This document shows, piece by piece, positions 16,900 to 25,965 of a stretch of DNA of 64,000 nucleotides (positions are counted from its first letter, which is position 1; each line of letters opens with the position of its first letter). The stretch is from contig JAEILR010000007.1 of NCBI GenBank assembly GCA_016109435.1, positions 62,001 to 126,000 of the forward strand, given 5' to 3'. The DNA comes from Methanomassiliicoccus sp. (GTDB lineage Archaea > Thermoplasmatota > Thermoplasmata > Methanomassiliicoccales > Methanomassiliicoccaceae). Position numbers and translations under genes: made by a program. Under the pieces are notes generated by a model. It did not search any database. It was not told the DNA's origin and was given only the letters and a program-made list of their open reading frames with translations.

Positions 16900-18405
16900 A
16901 TGGAGAGGGAACCCGTCCATATCATGATCCTCGAGGACAGTGAGTCCGACCTCGAGCTGATGAAGAGGGAGCTGAGGGGACCCTGTCCCAACGCCATCCT
17001 GGACTGGGCGCCGAGCAAGCGCATCTTCCTGCAGCTGCTGGACCACGTCCGGCCGAACATCGTGCTCCTGGACTACTCGGTGCCAGGCTTCGACGGGATG
17101 ACCGCCATGGGCATGGTCCGGGAGCGGTTCCCGGAAACCCCCATCATCATCGTGTCCGGGGGCATCGGGGAGGAAACGGCCATCGGGACGCTCAAGGCCG
17201 GGGCCACCGATTATGTCCTGAAGAAGCACCTGCACCGCATCGGTCCGGTGGTCATGAGGGCCCTGCAGGAGAGGGAGGAATCGGAGGAGCGGCGACGCGT
17301 CGAGGAGGCGCTCACCTCCAGCAGGAGGAGGTTCGAATCTCTGTTCTCGTCCAGCAACGAAGGCATCGCCCTCCACGAAATGGTCTATGATGATGCCGGC
17401 AGGGCGGTCGATTATAGGGTCCTCGACGTCAACCCCGCCTTCGAGAGCATCACAGGGATCTCGAGGAAGAACGCGGCCGGAATGCTGGCCACGGAACTGT
17501 TCGGAACCATCGAGGCTCCCTTCATCGGCATATACAACGACGTGGTGGAGACAGGTGTACCGTACCAATTCGAGACCAACTTCGCCCCCATGGGCAAGTA
17601 CTTCCTGATCTCCGCGTTCTCGCCCGAAGAGGGGCAGTTCGCCACGATGTTCGTCGATGTCACCGACCGGATATCCCTGGAATCCCAGCTCAAGAAGAAG
17701 GCGGAGGACCTCGCCCGCTCCAACGCCGAGCTGCAACAGTTCGCCTACGTCGCGTCGCACGACCTGCAGGAACCGCTGAGGATGGTCTCCGCCCACCTCG
17801 ACCTGCTGAGCAAACGCTATGGCGACCAGCTCACCGGGAATGCGCCTCAGCATCTGGAGTTCGCCCTTCAGGGGGCCCGGAGAATGAGGGCCCTGATCAA
17901 TGATCTCCTGGAGTATTCCAGGGTGGAGTCGCGCGGTACGCAGTTCGCTCCGGTGAGCCTCAGGCGGCCGGTCCAGCAGGCGTTGGAGAACCTCTCTGCG
18001 GTCATCGGAGAGAGCAACACGGTCATCGAGGTCGGGGAGCTACCGGCAGTGCTGGCCGACGAATCGCAACTGGTCCATCTATTCCAGAACCTGCTCTCCA
18101 ATGCCATCAAGTTCCGGGGGGTAGATCCGCCTCATGTCGTTATCACCGCACTGTCAGACGGAGAGAACTGGCTGATCTCGGTCAGGGATAACGGGATCGG
18201 CATGAGCAGCATCCATTCCGAACGCATCTTCCAGATGTTCCAGCGGTTGCACACTCATGACGAGTATCCCGGCACGGGCATAGGCCTGGCGATCTGCAAG
18301 AAGATCGTGGAACGGCACGGGGGGCGCATCTGGGTGGAGTCGAAGGAGGGCGAAGGGAGCACCTTCTTCCTCACCCTGCCCCGGACGCCCGACGTACCGG
18401 ATTAA
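16900..18405 (+). CDS. Hybrid receiver-PAS-histidine kinase
   Basis: A 501-residue protein with a receiver domain at residues 6-120 (acidic pocket E12/D13, phospho-acceptor D58 in IVLLDYSVPG, K108 region), a PAS domain at about 145-260, HisKA with FAYVASHDLQEPLRMV (H287), and HATPase_c with NLLSNAIKF, DNGIGM and GTGIGLAIC. The REC-PAS-HK order is common in archaea. I chose the ATG at 16900 because an AAGGAGG site lies seven bases upstream; a frame open from 16795 lacks such a site and would add a Pro/Arg-rich stretch. It could receive phosphate from the kinase just upstream. Confidence 0.9.
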   Translation: MEREPVHIMILEDSESDLELMKRELRGPCPNAILDWAPSKRIFLQLLDHVRPNIVLLDYSVPGFDGMTAMGMVRERFPETPIIIVSGGIGEETAIGTLKAGATDYVLKKHLHRIGPVVMRALQEREESEERRRVEEALTSSRRRFESLFSSSNEGIALHEMVYDDAGRAVDYRVLDVNPAFESITGISRKNAAGMLATELFGTIEAPFIGIYNDVVETGVPYQFETNFAPMGKYFLISAFSPEEGQFATMFVDVTDRISLESQLKKKAEDLARSNAELQQFAYVASHDLQEPLRMVSAHLDLLSKRYGDQLTGNAPQHLEFALQGARRMRALINDLLEYSRVESRGTQFAPVSLRRPVQQALENLSAVIGESNTVIEVGELPAVLADESQLVHLFQNLLSNAIKFRGVDPPHVVITALSDGENWLISVRDNGIGMSSIHSERIFQMFQRLHTHDEYPGTGIGLAICKKIVERHGGRIWVESKEGEGSTFFLTLPRTPDVPD

Positions 18406-18531
18406 GGTCGTTGGATCAGGCTCGTACCCTGCCCCCCTCTCCCGAGAACGATCGGGGCGGCCCCCCTTATCCGGGAGCCAGAGGGGGTAGCCTCTCAGAG
18501 CCCGGAACCTGACGCGGACGCCCATCCCGCA

Positions 18532-18549
18532 ATTATCTGCACAGATAAT
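18532..18549. promoter_or_regulatory. Palindromic operator candidate upstream of the MFS gene
   Basis: ATTATCTG and CAGATAAT form an inverted repeat with 8-base perfect arms and a CA centre. It abuts the TATA element GATATAAAG (18550-18558) at the BRE position. The placement would let a bound dimer block TFB/TBP, as in repression of a drug exporter by a MarR/TetR-type regulator. No such regulator gene is adjacent. Confidence 0.6.
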
Positions 18550-18558
18550 GATATAAAG
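18550..18558 (+). promoter_or_regulatory. TATA box of the MFS exporter gene
   Basis: GATATAAAG lies about 43 bases before the TTG start, leaving an expected leader of about 20 bases that contains the AAGGGGGTAG ribosome-binding region. Confidence 0.5.
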
Positions 18559-18596
18559 CCCGGCCGACAACGTTCCTCGCACTAAGGGGGTAGCCG

Positions 18597-20096
18597 TTGA
18601 AGGGCGCCAGTTCGAAAAGCGGGGCCTTATTGGGGTCGATCCTTCTTCCATTGATACTCGCCCAGTTCATCTGCAGCTACGCCGGCTCCAATATGAACGT
18701 GGCGGTCACCGCCATCGCCGACGATCTGGGCACCGATGTGCATGGGGTCCAGATCGCGATCACCCTCTTCACCCTGACAATGGCCGCCCTGATGATCCCG
18801 GGCAGCAAGCTGACGGACATCTGGGGACGCAAGTTCTGCTTCCGCCTCGGCCTCATCATCTATGGCCTCGGAGCGCTACTGGGAGCTTTATCGCCGGGCA
18901 TCGGTGTGCTGTACATCGGCTATTCGTTCATGGAAGGCATCGGCTCCGCCCTTCTCATCCCGCCGGTGTACATACTCGCCACGGTGTCGTTCGCCGGCGT
19001 GGAATCCCGGGCGAAGGCCTTCGGAGGGATAAGCGCCGCGGGAGGCATAGGGGCGGCGGCGGGGCCGCTGGTCGGAGGGTTCCTCACTACCGCCATCAGC
19101 TGGCGCGCCTCCTTCATCCTGCAGGCCATTGTGGTCTTGTCGATCATCCTGCTAGCCCGCCGGATCGCCGATCCGGGGGTACAGGGGATCAAGCCCCGGC
19201 TCGACATCCTGGGGGCCATCCTATCGGGGGCGGGGCTGTTCTTCCTGGTGGTCGGGATCCTGTCGTCGGGGACCTATGGGTGGTTCACTTCGAACCAGGA
19301 CCTATCGATCGGCAATATCGTGATCATTCCAGAGGGGGGCATCTCCCCGGTCTGGCTTCTTATGGCCATCGGGGGGATCATCCTGGGGGCCTTCTTCCTG
19401 CATATCAGGTCCATGGAGCGCAAGGGCAAGGCCCCCCTGCTGTCGACCCACATCTTCCGCAACAAGACCTCCAATCTGGGACTGGTGACGCAGCTGGTCC
19501 AGTGGATGGTCCTGCAGGGGGCCTTCTTCGTGATCTCGGTGTTCTTCCAGACGGTCCGCGGCTTCAATGCCGTTTCCGCAGGGTTGATCGTCACCCCCGC
19601 GACCATCGGCATCCTGCTGACCGGCACGAGGGCCAGGAAGATGGCCGCGAGGTTCTCTCAGAGGGCGCTCATACGGGCAGGGTTCATCCTGACCACGGCG
19701 GGCATGGCCCTCGTGATACTGCTGCCCCGAGCGTTATCCAGCGCGGACACGGCGAGCGTGTGGAGCTTCGTCCCGGGCCTCTTCATGATGGGCCTGGGGA
19801 TCGGGACCATGCTCACCTCTTCGGTCAATGTCGTGCAGTCGGCGTTCCCGGAGAAGGACCAGGGCGAGATCTCCGGCCTGTCCCGGAGCGTTTCTAACCT
19901 GGGCTCCTCCTTCGGCACGGCGGTGGTCGGGTCGGTCCTCGTAACAACGATCCTCCCCCAGACCCAGACCTTCGGATTAGCACTTATCGTGATCATAATG
20001 GCCTCGCTCGTCGGCCTCTTAGCGGCCTTCCTGCTCCCTTCCGATAGGGCTGAGGGGTCCGGGAAGAAGACGGAGGTCGGTGAAGATGCGGCCTGA
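18597..20096 (+). CDS. MFS transporter, DHA2 (14-TM) drug:H+ antiporter type
   Basis: A 499-residue major facilitator protein with about 14 predicted helices. Family features include the motif-A region GSKLTDIWGRKFCFRLGL (loop 2-3) and motif C-like GGIGAAAGPLVGGFL (helix 5). It resembles EmrB/QacA exporters of lipophilic compounds. The start is TTG at 18597 behind AAGGGGG; the protein reads MKGASSKSG from there and no better start exists. A palindrome over its promoter suggests ligand-controlled repression. Substrates are unknown. Confidence 0.88.
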   Translation: MKGASSKSGALLGSILLPLILAQFICSYAGSNMNVAVTAIADDLGTDVHGVQIAITLFTLTMAALMIPGSKLTDIWGRKFCFRLGLIIYGLGALLGALSPGIGVLYIGYSFMEGIGSALLIPPVYILATVSFAGVESRAKAFGGISAAGGIGAAAGPLVGGFLTTAISWRASFILQAIVVLSIILLARRIADPGVQGIKPRLDILGAILSGAGLFFLVVGILSSGTYGWFTSNQDLSIGNIVIIPEGGISPVWLLMAIGGIILGAFFLHIRSMERKGKAPLLSTHIFRNKTSNLGLVTQLVQWMVLQGAFFVISVFFQTVRGFNAVSAGLIVTPATIGILLTGTRARKMAARFSQRALIRAGFILTTAGMALVILLPRALSSADTASVWSFVPGLFMMGLGIGTMLTSSVNVVQSAFPEKDQGEISGLSRSVSNLGSSFGTAVVGSVLVTTILPQTQTFGLALIVIIMASLVGLLAAFLLPSDRAEGSGKKTEVGEDAA

Positions 20097-20202
20097 GCCC
20101 GTGGTCGGTTCGGGAACCAGGGCGATCGCGGTCAACAGGAAGAGAGGGAAAAGGAGCGGATGACAGCGATGTTCGAAACACGGTCGTATGGGAGACGGTG
20201 AC

Positions 20203-22125
20203 ATGAAAGCACCATTGGAAGGGGGCTACTGGCCCCTCGAGGACTATGGATTGATAGGCAACCGGCACGCCGCGGCCCTGGTGAACAGTGAAGGATCGAT
20301 CGATTGGCTATCCTGGCCGCGATTCGATTCACCATCCATCTTTGCCGGGATCTTGGACCCCGACAAGGGCGGTAACTGGGCGGTCCGACCGACCAGCGAA
20401 TGCAAGAGCGTTCATCGTTACCTGAAGGACACCAACATACTGGAGACGGTCTTTGTGTGCCCTCAGGGGAAGGTGGCCCTGCTGGACTTCATGGATATGA
20501 CCTGGGCCGAGCAGGACGTAGAGGGCGGCCCGCCGGGAAAACTGATCAGGGTGGTAAGAGGGTTGGACGGGACGGTGGAGATGAGGAGCGTATGCCATCC
20601 CCGACCCAACTATGCGCGGGACCATCCCACGATAGAGCTGAATGGCAGTGAGGCGAACATCGGTCCGTTCGTCATTACTGGCCCCCAGGGGTGGCTCAAG
20701 GATGATGAGGACGGTTCTCTTACCCAGACCTTCGTGGTACGGCCGGGGGAGCAGTTCTACTTCACCCTTTCCACCGATGAGGACAAGAGCCCGCTGGCCT
20801 CGATCTCGGCTGCCCTTCAGTCGACCATGAGCTACTGGCGGGGGTGGGCCAACAAGTGCACGTACCAGGGCCCGTACCGCGACATGGTCGTCCGGAGCGC
20901 GCTGGTCATGCAGCTGATGACCTATCCGCCGTCAGGGGCCATCGTCGCCGCGCCGACCACCTCGCTGCCCGAAACGATCGGAGGGGAGCGCAATTGGGAC
21001 TACCGCTTCACGTGGCTCCGGGACGGCTCGTACACATTGCTCAGCCTGGTGCTGGCGGGCTATCCCGACTTTGTGGAGCATTATGCCAAGTGGATATATC
21101 GAACCGTTGATCCAGGTAACGTTCAGATCCTCTACCCGATCGTCCCCGAAGGGCAGACCAAGGAGGAAACCTTGGACCATCTCAGAGGTTATCGCGATTC
21201 GAGACCGGTCAGGATCGGGAACGAAGCAGCGAACCAGGTGCAGCTGGATGTGTACGGGGAGCTGCTAGGAGCGGCCTATTATGCCTGGCGCTCAGGATTG
21301 TTCACTCCTCCCGAGGGCGGCCGGAGGATGAGAGAGACCTTGGACTGGATCGTCAAGAACTGGCAGCAGCCGGACAGCGGGATCTGGGAAGTGCGGGGAG
21401 GGCTCCGCAACTTCGTCTACGGAAAGGCAATGCTCTGGCTGGCCCTCGATCGTGGGATCCAGATGTTCGAAGAGATGAAATTGGAGGGCGACATCGAGCG
21501 CTGGAAACAGGAGAGGGAGGTCATCCGTGAAGCCATCATGACCAAGGGGTGGAGCGAGAGGACCAAGGCCTTCAAGCAGTCGTTCGAGGACGATCATCTG
21601 GACGCTTCCAATCTGATGCTGCCGATCATCGGTTTCATCGACGGGAAGGACCCCAAGATGCTCTCGACCCTTGACGCCACCATGGACCAACTGGTCGTCA
21701 ACGGCATGTGCTACAGGTACATCGATGCCCCTGAAGGATTGAGCGGAAAGGAGTCGACCTTCATCCTGTGCACCTTCTGGCTCGTCAGCGCTCTGGTCCT
21801 GGCAGGGCGGGTGGAGGAGGCTCGCAAGATATTCGACAACATGATGTCCAAGGCCAGCCCCCTCGGACTATTTGCGGAGGAGTACGATCCTGAAACGGAG
21901 GAGCAGATCGGCAACTTCCCCCAGGCGTTCTCGCATCTGGGGGTTATCCACGCCGCGGTCAATCTGGCCCACTTCGGAGGTATCGGCAAGATAGAGCTTG
22001 GCGATTGGGTCGCAGCCAATATGAGGAAGGCCCAGGAAGCTCTCGATCCTAAGGGTGAAGGCCGGAGGGGGCAAGATGCCGCTGCTGGAGAGCCTCGGAG
22101 GGAAACCCAACTAATATCGCGTTGA
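20203..22125 (+). CDS. Glycoside hydrolase family 15 protein (trehalase/glucoamylase-like)
   Basis: A 640-residue (alpha/alpha)6-barrel hydrolase with an N-terminal beta domain (LEDYGLIGNRHAAALVNSEG at about 12-31). GH15 signatures are RNWDYRFTWLRDGSY, the catalytic acid in SGIWEVRGG, and the catalytic base in the GLFAEEYDPETEE...GNFPQAFSHLG segment. The length fits archaeal and actinobacterial GH15 enzymes, several of which, including Thermoplasma members, are trehalases; glucoamylase or dextranase activity is also possible. I prefer the ATG at 20203, behind GGTGAC, over an ATG five codons earlier. There is no signal peptide, so it acts in the cytoplasm. Confidence 0.9.
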   Translation: MKAPLEGGYWPLEDYGLIGNRHAAALVNSEGSIDWLSWPRFDSPSIFAGILDPDKGGNWAVRPTSECKSVHRYLKDTNILETVFVCPQGKVALLDFMDMTWAEQDVEGGPPGKLIRVVRGLDGTVEMRSVCHPRPNYARDHPTIELNGSEANIGPFVITGPQGWLKDDEDGSLTQTFVVRPGEQFYFTLSTDEDKSPLASISAALQSTMSYWRGWANKCTYQGPYRDMVVRSALVMQLMTYPPSGAIVAAPTTSLPETIGGERNWDYRFTWLRDGSYTLLSLVLAGYPDFVEHYAKWIYRTVDPGNVQILYPIVPEGQTKEETLDHLRGYRDSRPVRIGNEAANQVQLDVYGELLGAAYYAWRSGLFTPPEGGRRMRETLDWIVKNWQQPDSGIWEVRGGLRNFVYGKAMLWLALDRGIQMFEEMKLEGDIERWKQEREVIREAIMTKGWSERTKAFKQSFEDDHLDASNLMLPIIGFIDGKDPKMLSTLDATMDQLVVNGMCYRYIDAPEGLSGKESTFILCTFWLVSALVLAGRVEEARKIFDNMMSKASPLGLFAEEYDPETEEQIGNFPQAFSHLGVIHAAVNLAHFGGIGKIELGDWVAANMRKAQEALDPKGEGRRGQDAAAGEPRRETQLISR

Positions 22126-22327
22126 GGCCGCCATCCAGGCCCCCGGATCTGCGCTCAATGGCCTGGGAGACGGGCTGGAGGCTGGCAGACGATCCCAGAG
22201 AAATCGATCATCTGCTGCCCTCCTTCGCTTTCTTGAGGAGTTCCACAGCATGAACCGATGCCGAAGCCGGTCCGGACATAGGCTTCTCAATGATCTTTCG
22301 CGGTTAAAAATTAGAAAAAAGGTTTGG
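22126..22327. other. Intergenic spacer between convergent GH15 and SPFH genes
   Basis: Only an AT-rich stretch near 22305-22325 (TTAAAAATTAGAAAAAA), usable as a terminator in either direction, is visible. No gene or structured RNA is recognised. Confidence 0.4.
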
Positions 22328-24409
22328 TCAAAAGGTTTCTTCTTTGGCTTCCTTGATCGCCGCTTCCGGGGGCCTCTTGACAACTTCCTCCCCCGGTCTC
22401 TTGGTATCCTTCAACACCTTCTGGGTGAGGAACAGGGTCAGGATATCGCTAAGGTTCCCGTTCTCTCCATTGCTGGATACCAGTATCTCGGGGACGATCT
22501 TTATGTTCCCCTCGGCGATCGCTTCCACCATCTTCAGCCGTGCGATATTGTCTCCGCCCATCGCTTCGACCTGTGCCCTGTACGCATCGGCCATGGCCTC
22601 CCCCACGGCCCTCTGGGAGTAGGCTTCGGATTCGCCCACATTTCTTATCCTGGAGGCTTCCGCCTCTCCCAGATACCTGACCTTCGATGCTTCTGCTTTT
22701 CCGGTCATCTCCGTCTGCGCGGCCTCGGCCTCAGCTATGGACTTGATCTTGGCCGCCTCACCTTCGGCCATCTTCTGAAGGCGATAGCTCTCGCCCTCCG
22801 CCAGGGTCATATTGTAGGCCTTCTCACCTTCCGCGGTCCTTCTCCGTGCATCGGCCCTGCTCTGCTCGATCTCGATCGATAACTTGGCGGCCATGACCTC
22901 GCCCTGCTTGTCGGCCTGGGCGGTCTTGGAGATAACGTCCTTCCTGATCTCCTGGGCTTCGGCCTGCTTCTGGAACTGGGCCAGCTGCTGCTCCGCGATC
23001 TCCTTGTCGGTCTGGGTCTTCATCAGCTCGGGCGGGGCCAGGATATACGACACCAGCAGGTTCTGGGCTTCGACATGGTACTTATCGAACTCCTCCCTGG
23101 CCGTGCTCAACGCCTCTTCCTGCAGTCTGGTCCTGCTCTTGATGAACTCTATGGCCTTCTCGTTCCCGGCCTTGTTGCGGAAGGACGAATCGATCAAAGG
23201 GTGAACGATCTGCTGTATCAGATTCTCGACCGAACCGAACCTGGCGATGACGAAAGGGGCGTTCTCCGGCCGGATGCGGATGATCATCCTAACATCCACA
23301 TCCAGGGTGAACGCGTCGGAGCTGGTGACCTTCAGCTGGTTGAACTTGAAGAAATCATCTCCCAGGTTCTGCTTGGTGCCCGGCTCATGCCTCGTCTGGA
23401 TCTCGTTAGCCCAGTCGATGGTGATGGCGCTCGTCGGCACCAGATACGGAGTGAACGCCAGCGGGTTCAGGTTATACTTGCCCGGGGCGACCGGCTCCTT
23501 CCAGATTCCACGGACGTTCTTGTCCGTGATCAGCAGCGTCTCCGCCTCCTCGTGGACCGGGGTCCCTATATCGTCCGTTCCGGTATTGCAACTGGGGGCC
23601 CCCTTTTTCGACTCCAGTTCGATCCCGATGTTGGACCTGATGACCGCCACATACCCTGGCGGTACTTCCTGGATCTTGACCGGCCTTACCGTGAACTGAA
23701 GGGGGTTGATGTAGTAAACACCGGGCTGCAACGATTCTTGCTGCGTTCCCCTGTAGCCCCCCGCTTCCACGAACGCCTGTCCATCGGTGAAGTGCTTGTG
23801 GGACCTGGCATTGGGGAATTCATCCGATGGCTGCTCCGAAGGCTTCGGAGCGATCAAATACCCGGACGGGAGCGGCCGGCCGTCTTCGGCAATGACCACC
23901 CCGATCATCTCCTCGCTGATCCTGGTGGCCTTGCTCACGGTGATGTTGAACGCGGCGGTGTTGATGCGGTATACGCCCGGCCTCAGGATGGCTACCTGCG
24001 GCCCCTTCGTCCCACCGTTCTGCAGGAACATCTTGGCGTCCTGGAAGTTGTTGCTCTCGACCTCATCACCAAGGACGCGCCCCTTCTGCATCGGGCGACC
24101 GTCGATGGCATTGACCACCCCGATCGAGTCCGGCTCGATGAAAACAACATGGACCTTGTCGACCGTCCAGATGAACGGCATCTTCCAGTACAGGCCGGGC
24201 ATCAGGATATCGGCCTGAATGCCCACTTCTCCATCGAGAGCGATGATGTGTCCCTGGGGCATGGGCTTCCCGAGCATCTTCTTTCGCTTGATGCCCACCT
24301 GGTTATCCTGGATAAGGTACAGTCCTGAGTAGGCCAAGTAGGCGGCCAATATCACGATTATTACGCCAAAGATGAACAATGGACTTAGCAATGCTACCAT
24401 AACGGCCAT
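22328..24409 (-). CDS. SPFH/Band 7 (flotillin-like) membrane protein with repeated N-terminal module
   Basis: A 693-residue protein anchored by one N-terminal helix (about 8-30). Residues 60-325 contain four copies of a module ending in PG-Y-x-x-N-P/x-F (PGLY 71, PGVY 144, PGVY 229, PGKY 309), with DGRP and FxDAxxFLxxGG between copies. An SPFH/Band 7 domain at about 325-480 follows, then a long Ala/Glu-rich coiled coil with MAEGEAAKIKSIAEAEAAQ-type flotillin repeats (about 480-630). Such proteins form membrane-attached oligomeric scaffolds. The repeated front module is unlike ordinary flotillins. An AT-rich promoter lies at 24430-24470. It has no obvious partner such as NfeD nearby. Confidence 0.87.
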   Translation of the reverse strand: MAVMVALLSPLFIFGVIIVILAAYLAYSGLYLIQDNQVGIKRKKMLGKPMPQGHIIALDGEVGIQADILMPGLYWKMPFIWTVDKVHVVFIEPDSIGVVNAIDGRPMQKGRVLGDEVESNNFQDAKMFLQNGGTKGPQVAILRPGVYRINTAAFNITVSKATRISEEMIGVVIAEDGRPLPSGYLIAPKPSEQPSDEFPNARSHKHFTDGQAFVEAGGYRGTQQESLQPGVYYINPLQFTVRPVKIQEVPPGYVAVIRSNIGIELESKKGAPSCNTGTDDIGTPVHEEAETLLITDKNVRGIWKEPVAPGKYNLNPLAFTPYLVPTSAITIDWANEIQTRHEPGTKQNLGDDFFKFNQLKVTSSDAFTLDVDVRMIIRIRPENAPFVIARFGSVENLIQQIVHPLIDSSFRNKAGNEKAIEFIKSRTRLQEEALSTAREEFDKYHVEAQNLLVSYILAPPELMKTQTDKEIAEQQLAQFQKQAEAQEIRKDVISKTAQADKQGEVMAAKLSIEIEQSRADARRRTAEGEKAYNMTLAEGESYRLQKMAEGEAAKIKSIAEAEAAQTEMTGKAEASKVRYLGEAEASRIRNVGESEAYSQRAVGEAMADAYRAQVEAMGGDNIARLKMVEAIAEGNIKIVPEILVSSNGENGNLSDILTLFLTQKVLKDTKRPGEEVVKRPPEAAIKEAKEETF

Positions 24410-24943
24410 CCAACCCTTTCTGCCCCAAGATTTTTTTATAATTATTTATAATAAATCTGAGCTTTTTAGTTTGAAATAAACGATTCTTCGATCGGATACA
24501 GCAGATTATTGTTCCGTGCCGACGATGCATTGGCGGAACTCTCGGCGCCGTGGCGATACGATGGACATGCCTCCGCCAGACACGCTGAGCGAGAAGACCG
24601 CAGATCTGACCGGTCTCAATGAACTGGTCAAGCAGGAAAGCTCATAGCGATCATGGACCGGCGCAATTCTCTAGAATGGGTAGTGGAAGCCTATCGATAT
24701 GTGTGGAGAAGGAGAGAATTGGGCCTATGTTCATCGGGATGGCCCCATATGTGGGCGATATGGCCCAATGGGCCTTCGCATAATGGATGAGTGAGCTACT
24801 GATCCTGGGCCGATGGCTCCTAAGGTGGCCGTGCCGTACCTAACGGCCGACTAATGCAGCCTGACGAATCACCAGAAGGCAAATATTACTTATCAAGTGG
24901 GCATCTCATATTCCAAATCGATCGAGCCAAATGGAGATGGTGG
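24410..24943. other. 534-bp intergenic region; possible gene remnant
   Basis: The left end holds the AT-rich promoter of the SPFH gene (TTTTTTTATAATTATTTATAATAAA near 24430-24455). A 40-codon frame at 24525-24647 has no recognised family and no clear ribosome-binding site; it may be a decayed gene. Around 24723-24773 the word ATGGCCC and its near inverse recur, able to form small hairpins. A TATA-like AAATATTAC near 24880 probably serves the dehydrogenase at 24944. Confidence 0.4.
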
Positions 24944-25903
24944 ATGAAAGCTGGTGTATGGACCAGTTATGGACCTCCAGATGTCCTACAACAACAAGAT
25001 CTGGAAAGACCTACCCCGAAGACGAACGAGGTTTTGGTCAAGGTCCGTGCCGCATCCATTAACTCATGGGATTGGGAGCTTCTTAGCGGTAGGGGGCATA
25101 TCAATCTGGGAGGCCGGTTGAAGCCCCCTCATAAGATACTTGGATGTGACATAGCTGGAACGGTTGAAGATGTGGGCAGAAAGGTCACAAGCTTTCGACC
25201 CGGTGATGAGGTTTTCGGAGACATCTCCCGAGACGGCTGGGGCGGTTTCGCAGAATTCGTCTGTGCCAGAGAAACGTCGTTATCGCTGAAAAGGAGTAGC
25301 CTGTCGTTCGAACAAGCAGCAGCAATACCTCAAGCAGGAGGTCTTGCTTTACAGGGCCTGAGGGACAAAGGAAAGATCCGATCTGGTCAACAGGTTTTGA
25401 TAAACGGTGCAGGAGGGGGCGTGGGCACCTTCGCGGTCCAGCTTGCGAAATCGTACGGAGCAGAAGTGACGGGTGTGGACAGGGTGGAGAAACTGGACAT
25501 GCTTCTTTCAATAGGCGCGGACCATGTTATCGATTATGGTGCAGAAGATTTCACCAGGATGGGACGGGAGTACGACCTGATCATCGATATTGTATCCCAT
25601 CGATCGGTCTTTGAATACAAGCGTGCGTTGGCTCCCAAAGGCATCTGCGTTCTCATTGGGGGTTCGGGAGGCGCGGTCTTTCAGTCCCTGCTCCTCGGCC
25701 CGTGGGCCCTCGGGAAACGGAAGGTAACATTACTTGTCTACAAACCTAATCCTCTTGACCTTACCCTGCTCTCCGACGCCGTAGAATCTGGAAAGGTCGC
25801 GCCGGTCATCGACAAGAGATATCCCCTAAGCGATGTGGCTGAAGCGTTCCGATATTATGCAGAGGGCAATGTTAAAGGAAAGATAATTATCGCCATTCAA
25901 TGA
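24944..25903 (+). CDS. Medium-chain dehydrogenase/reductase, zinc-independent quinone oxidoreductase-like (copy 1)
   Basis: A 319-residue MDR protein. The GroES-like catalytic domain covers residues 1-120. The nucleotide fold has NGAGGGVGTFAVQLAKSYGAEVTGVD at about 146-171, an NAD(P)H-binding AxxGxxG-type loop. The catalytic-zinc and structural-zinc cysteines of alcohol dehydrogenases are absent, so it probably reduces activated alkenes or quinones with NADPH. The start at 24944 follows GGTGG; upstream in-frame codons give non-homologous sequence. It is clearly similar to the gene at 31293. Its base composition is less GC-rich than core genes, suggesting acquisition. It is convergent with the Bat-type regulator. 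Confidence 0.87.
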   Translation: MKAGVWTSYGPPDVLQQQDLERPTPKTNEVLVKVRAASINSWDWELLSGRGHINLGGRLKPPHKILGCDIAGTVEDVGRKVTSFRPGDEVFGDISRDGWGGFAEFVCARETSLSLKRSSLSFEQAAAIPQAGGLALQGLRDKGKIRSGQQVLINGAGGGVGTFAVQLAKSYGAEVTGVDRVEKLDMLLSIGADHVIDYGAEDFTRMGREYDLIIDIVSHRSVFEYKRALAPKGICVLIGGSGGAVFQSLLLGPWALGKRKVTLLVYKPNPLDLTLLSDAVESGKVAPVIDKRYPLSDVAEAFRYYAEGNVKGKIIIAIQ

Positions 25904-25965
25904 AATGATCTCAGAAAGATCGAGTTGATCCAGCCTTCGTAATATCTTCGGAGCAGGTGCTCGTT

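Noticed and set aside
24525-24647. 40-codon frame in the 24.5 kb gap
   Set aside because: No ribosome-binding site, promoter or homologous pattern; could be a remnant but cannot be supported as a gene.
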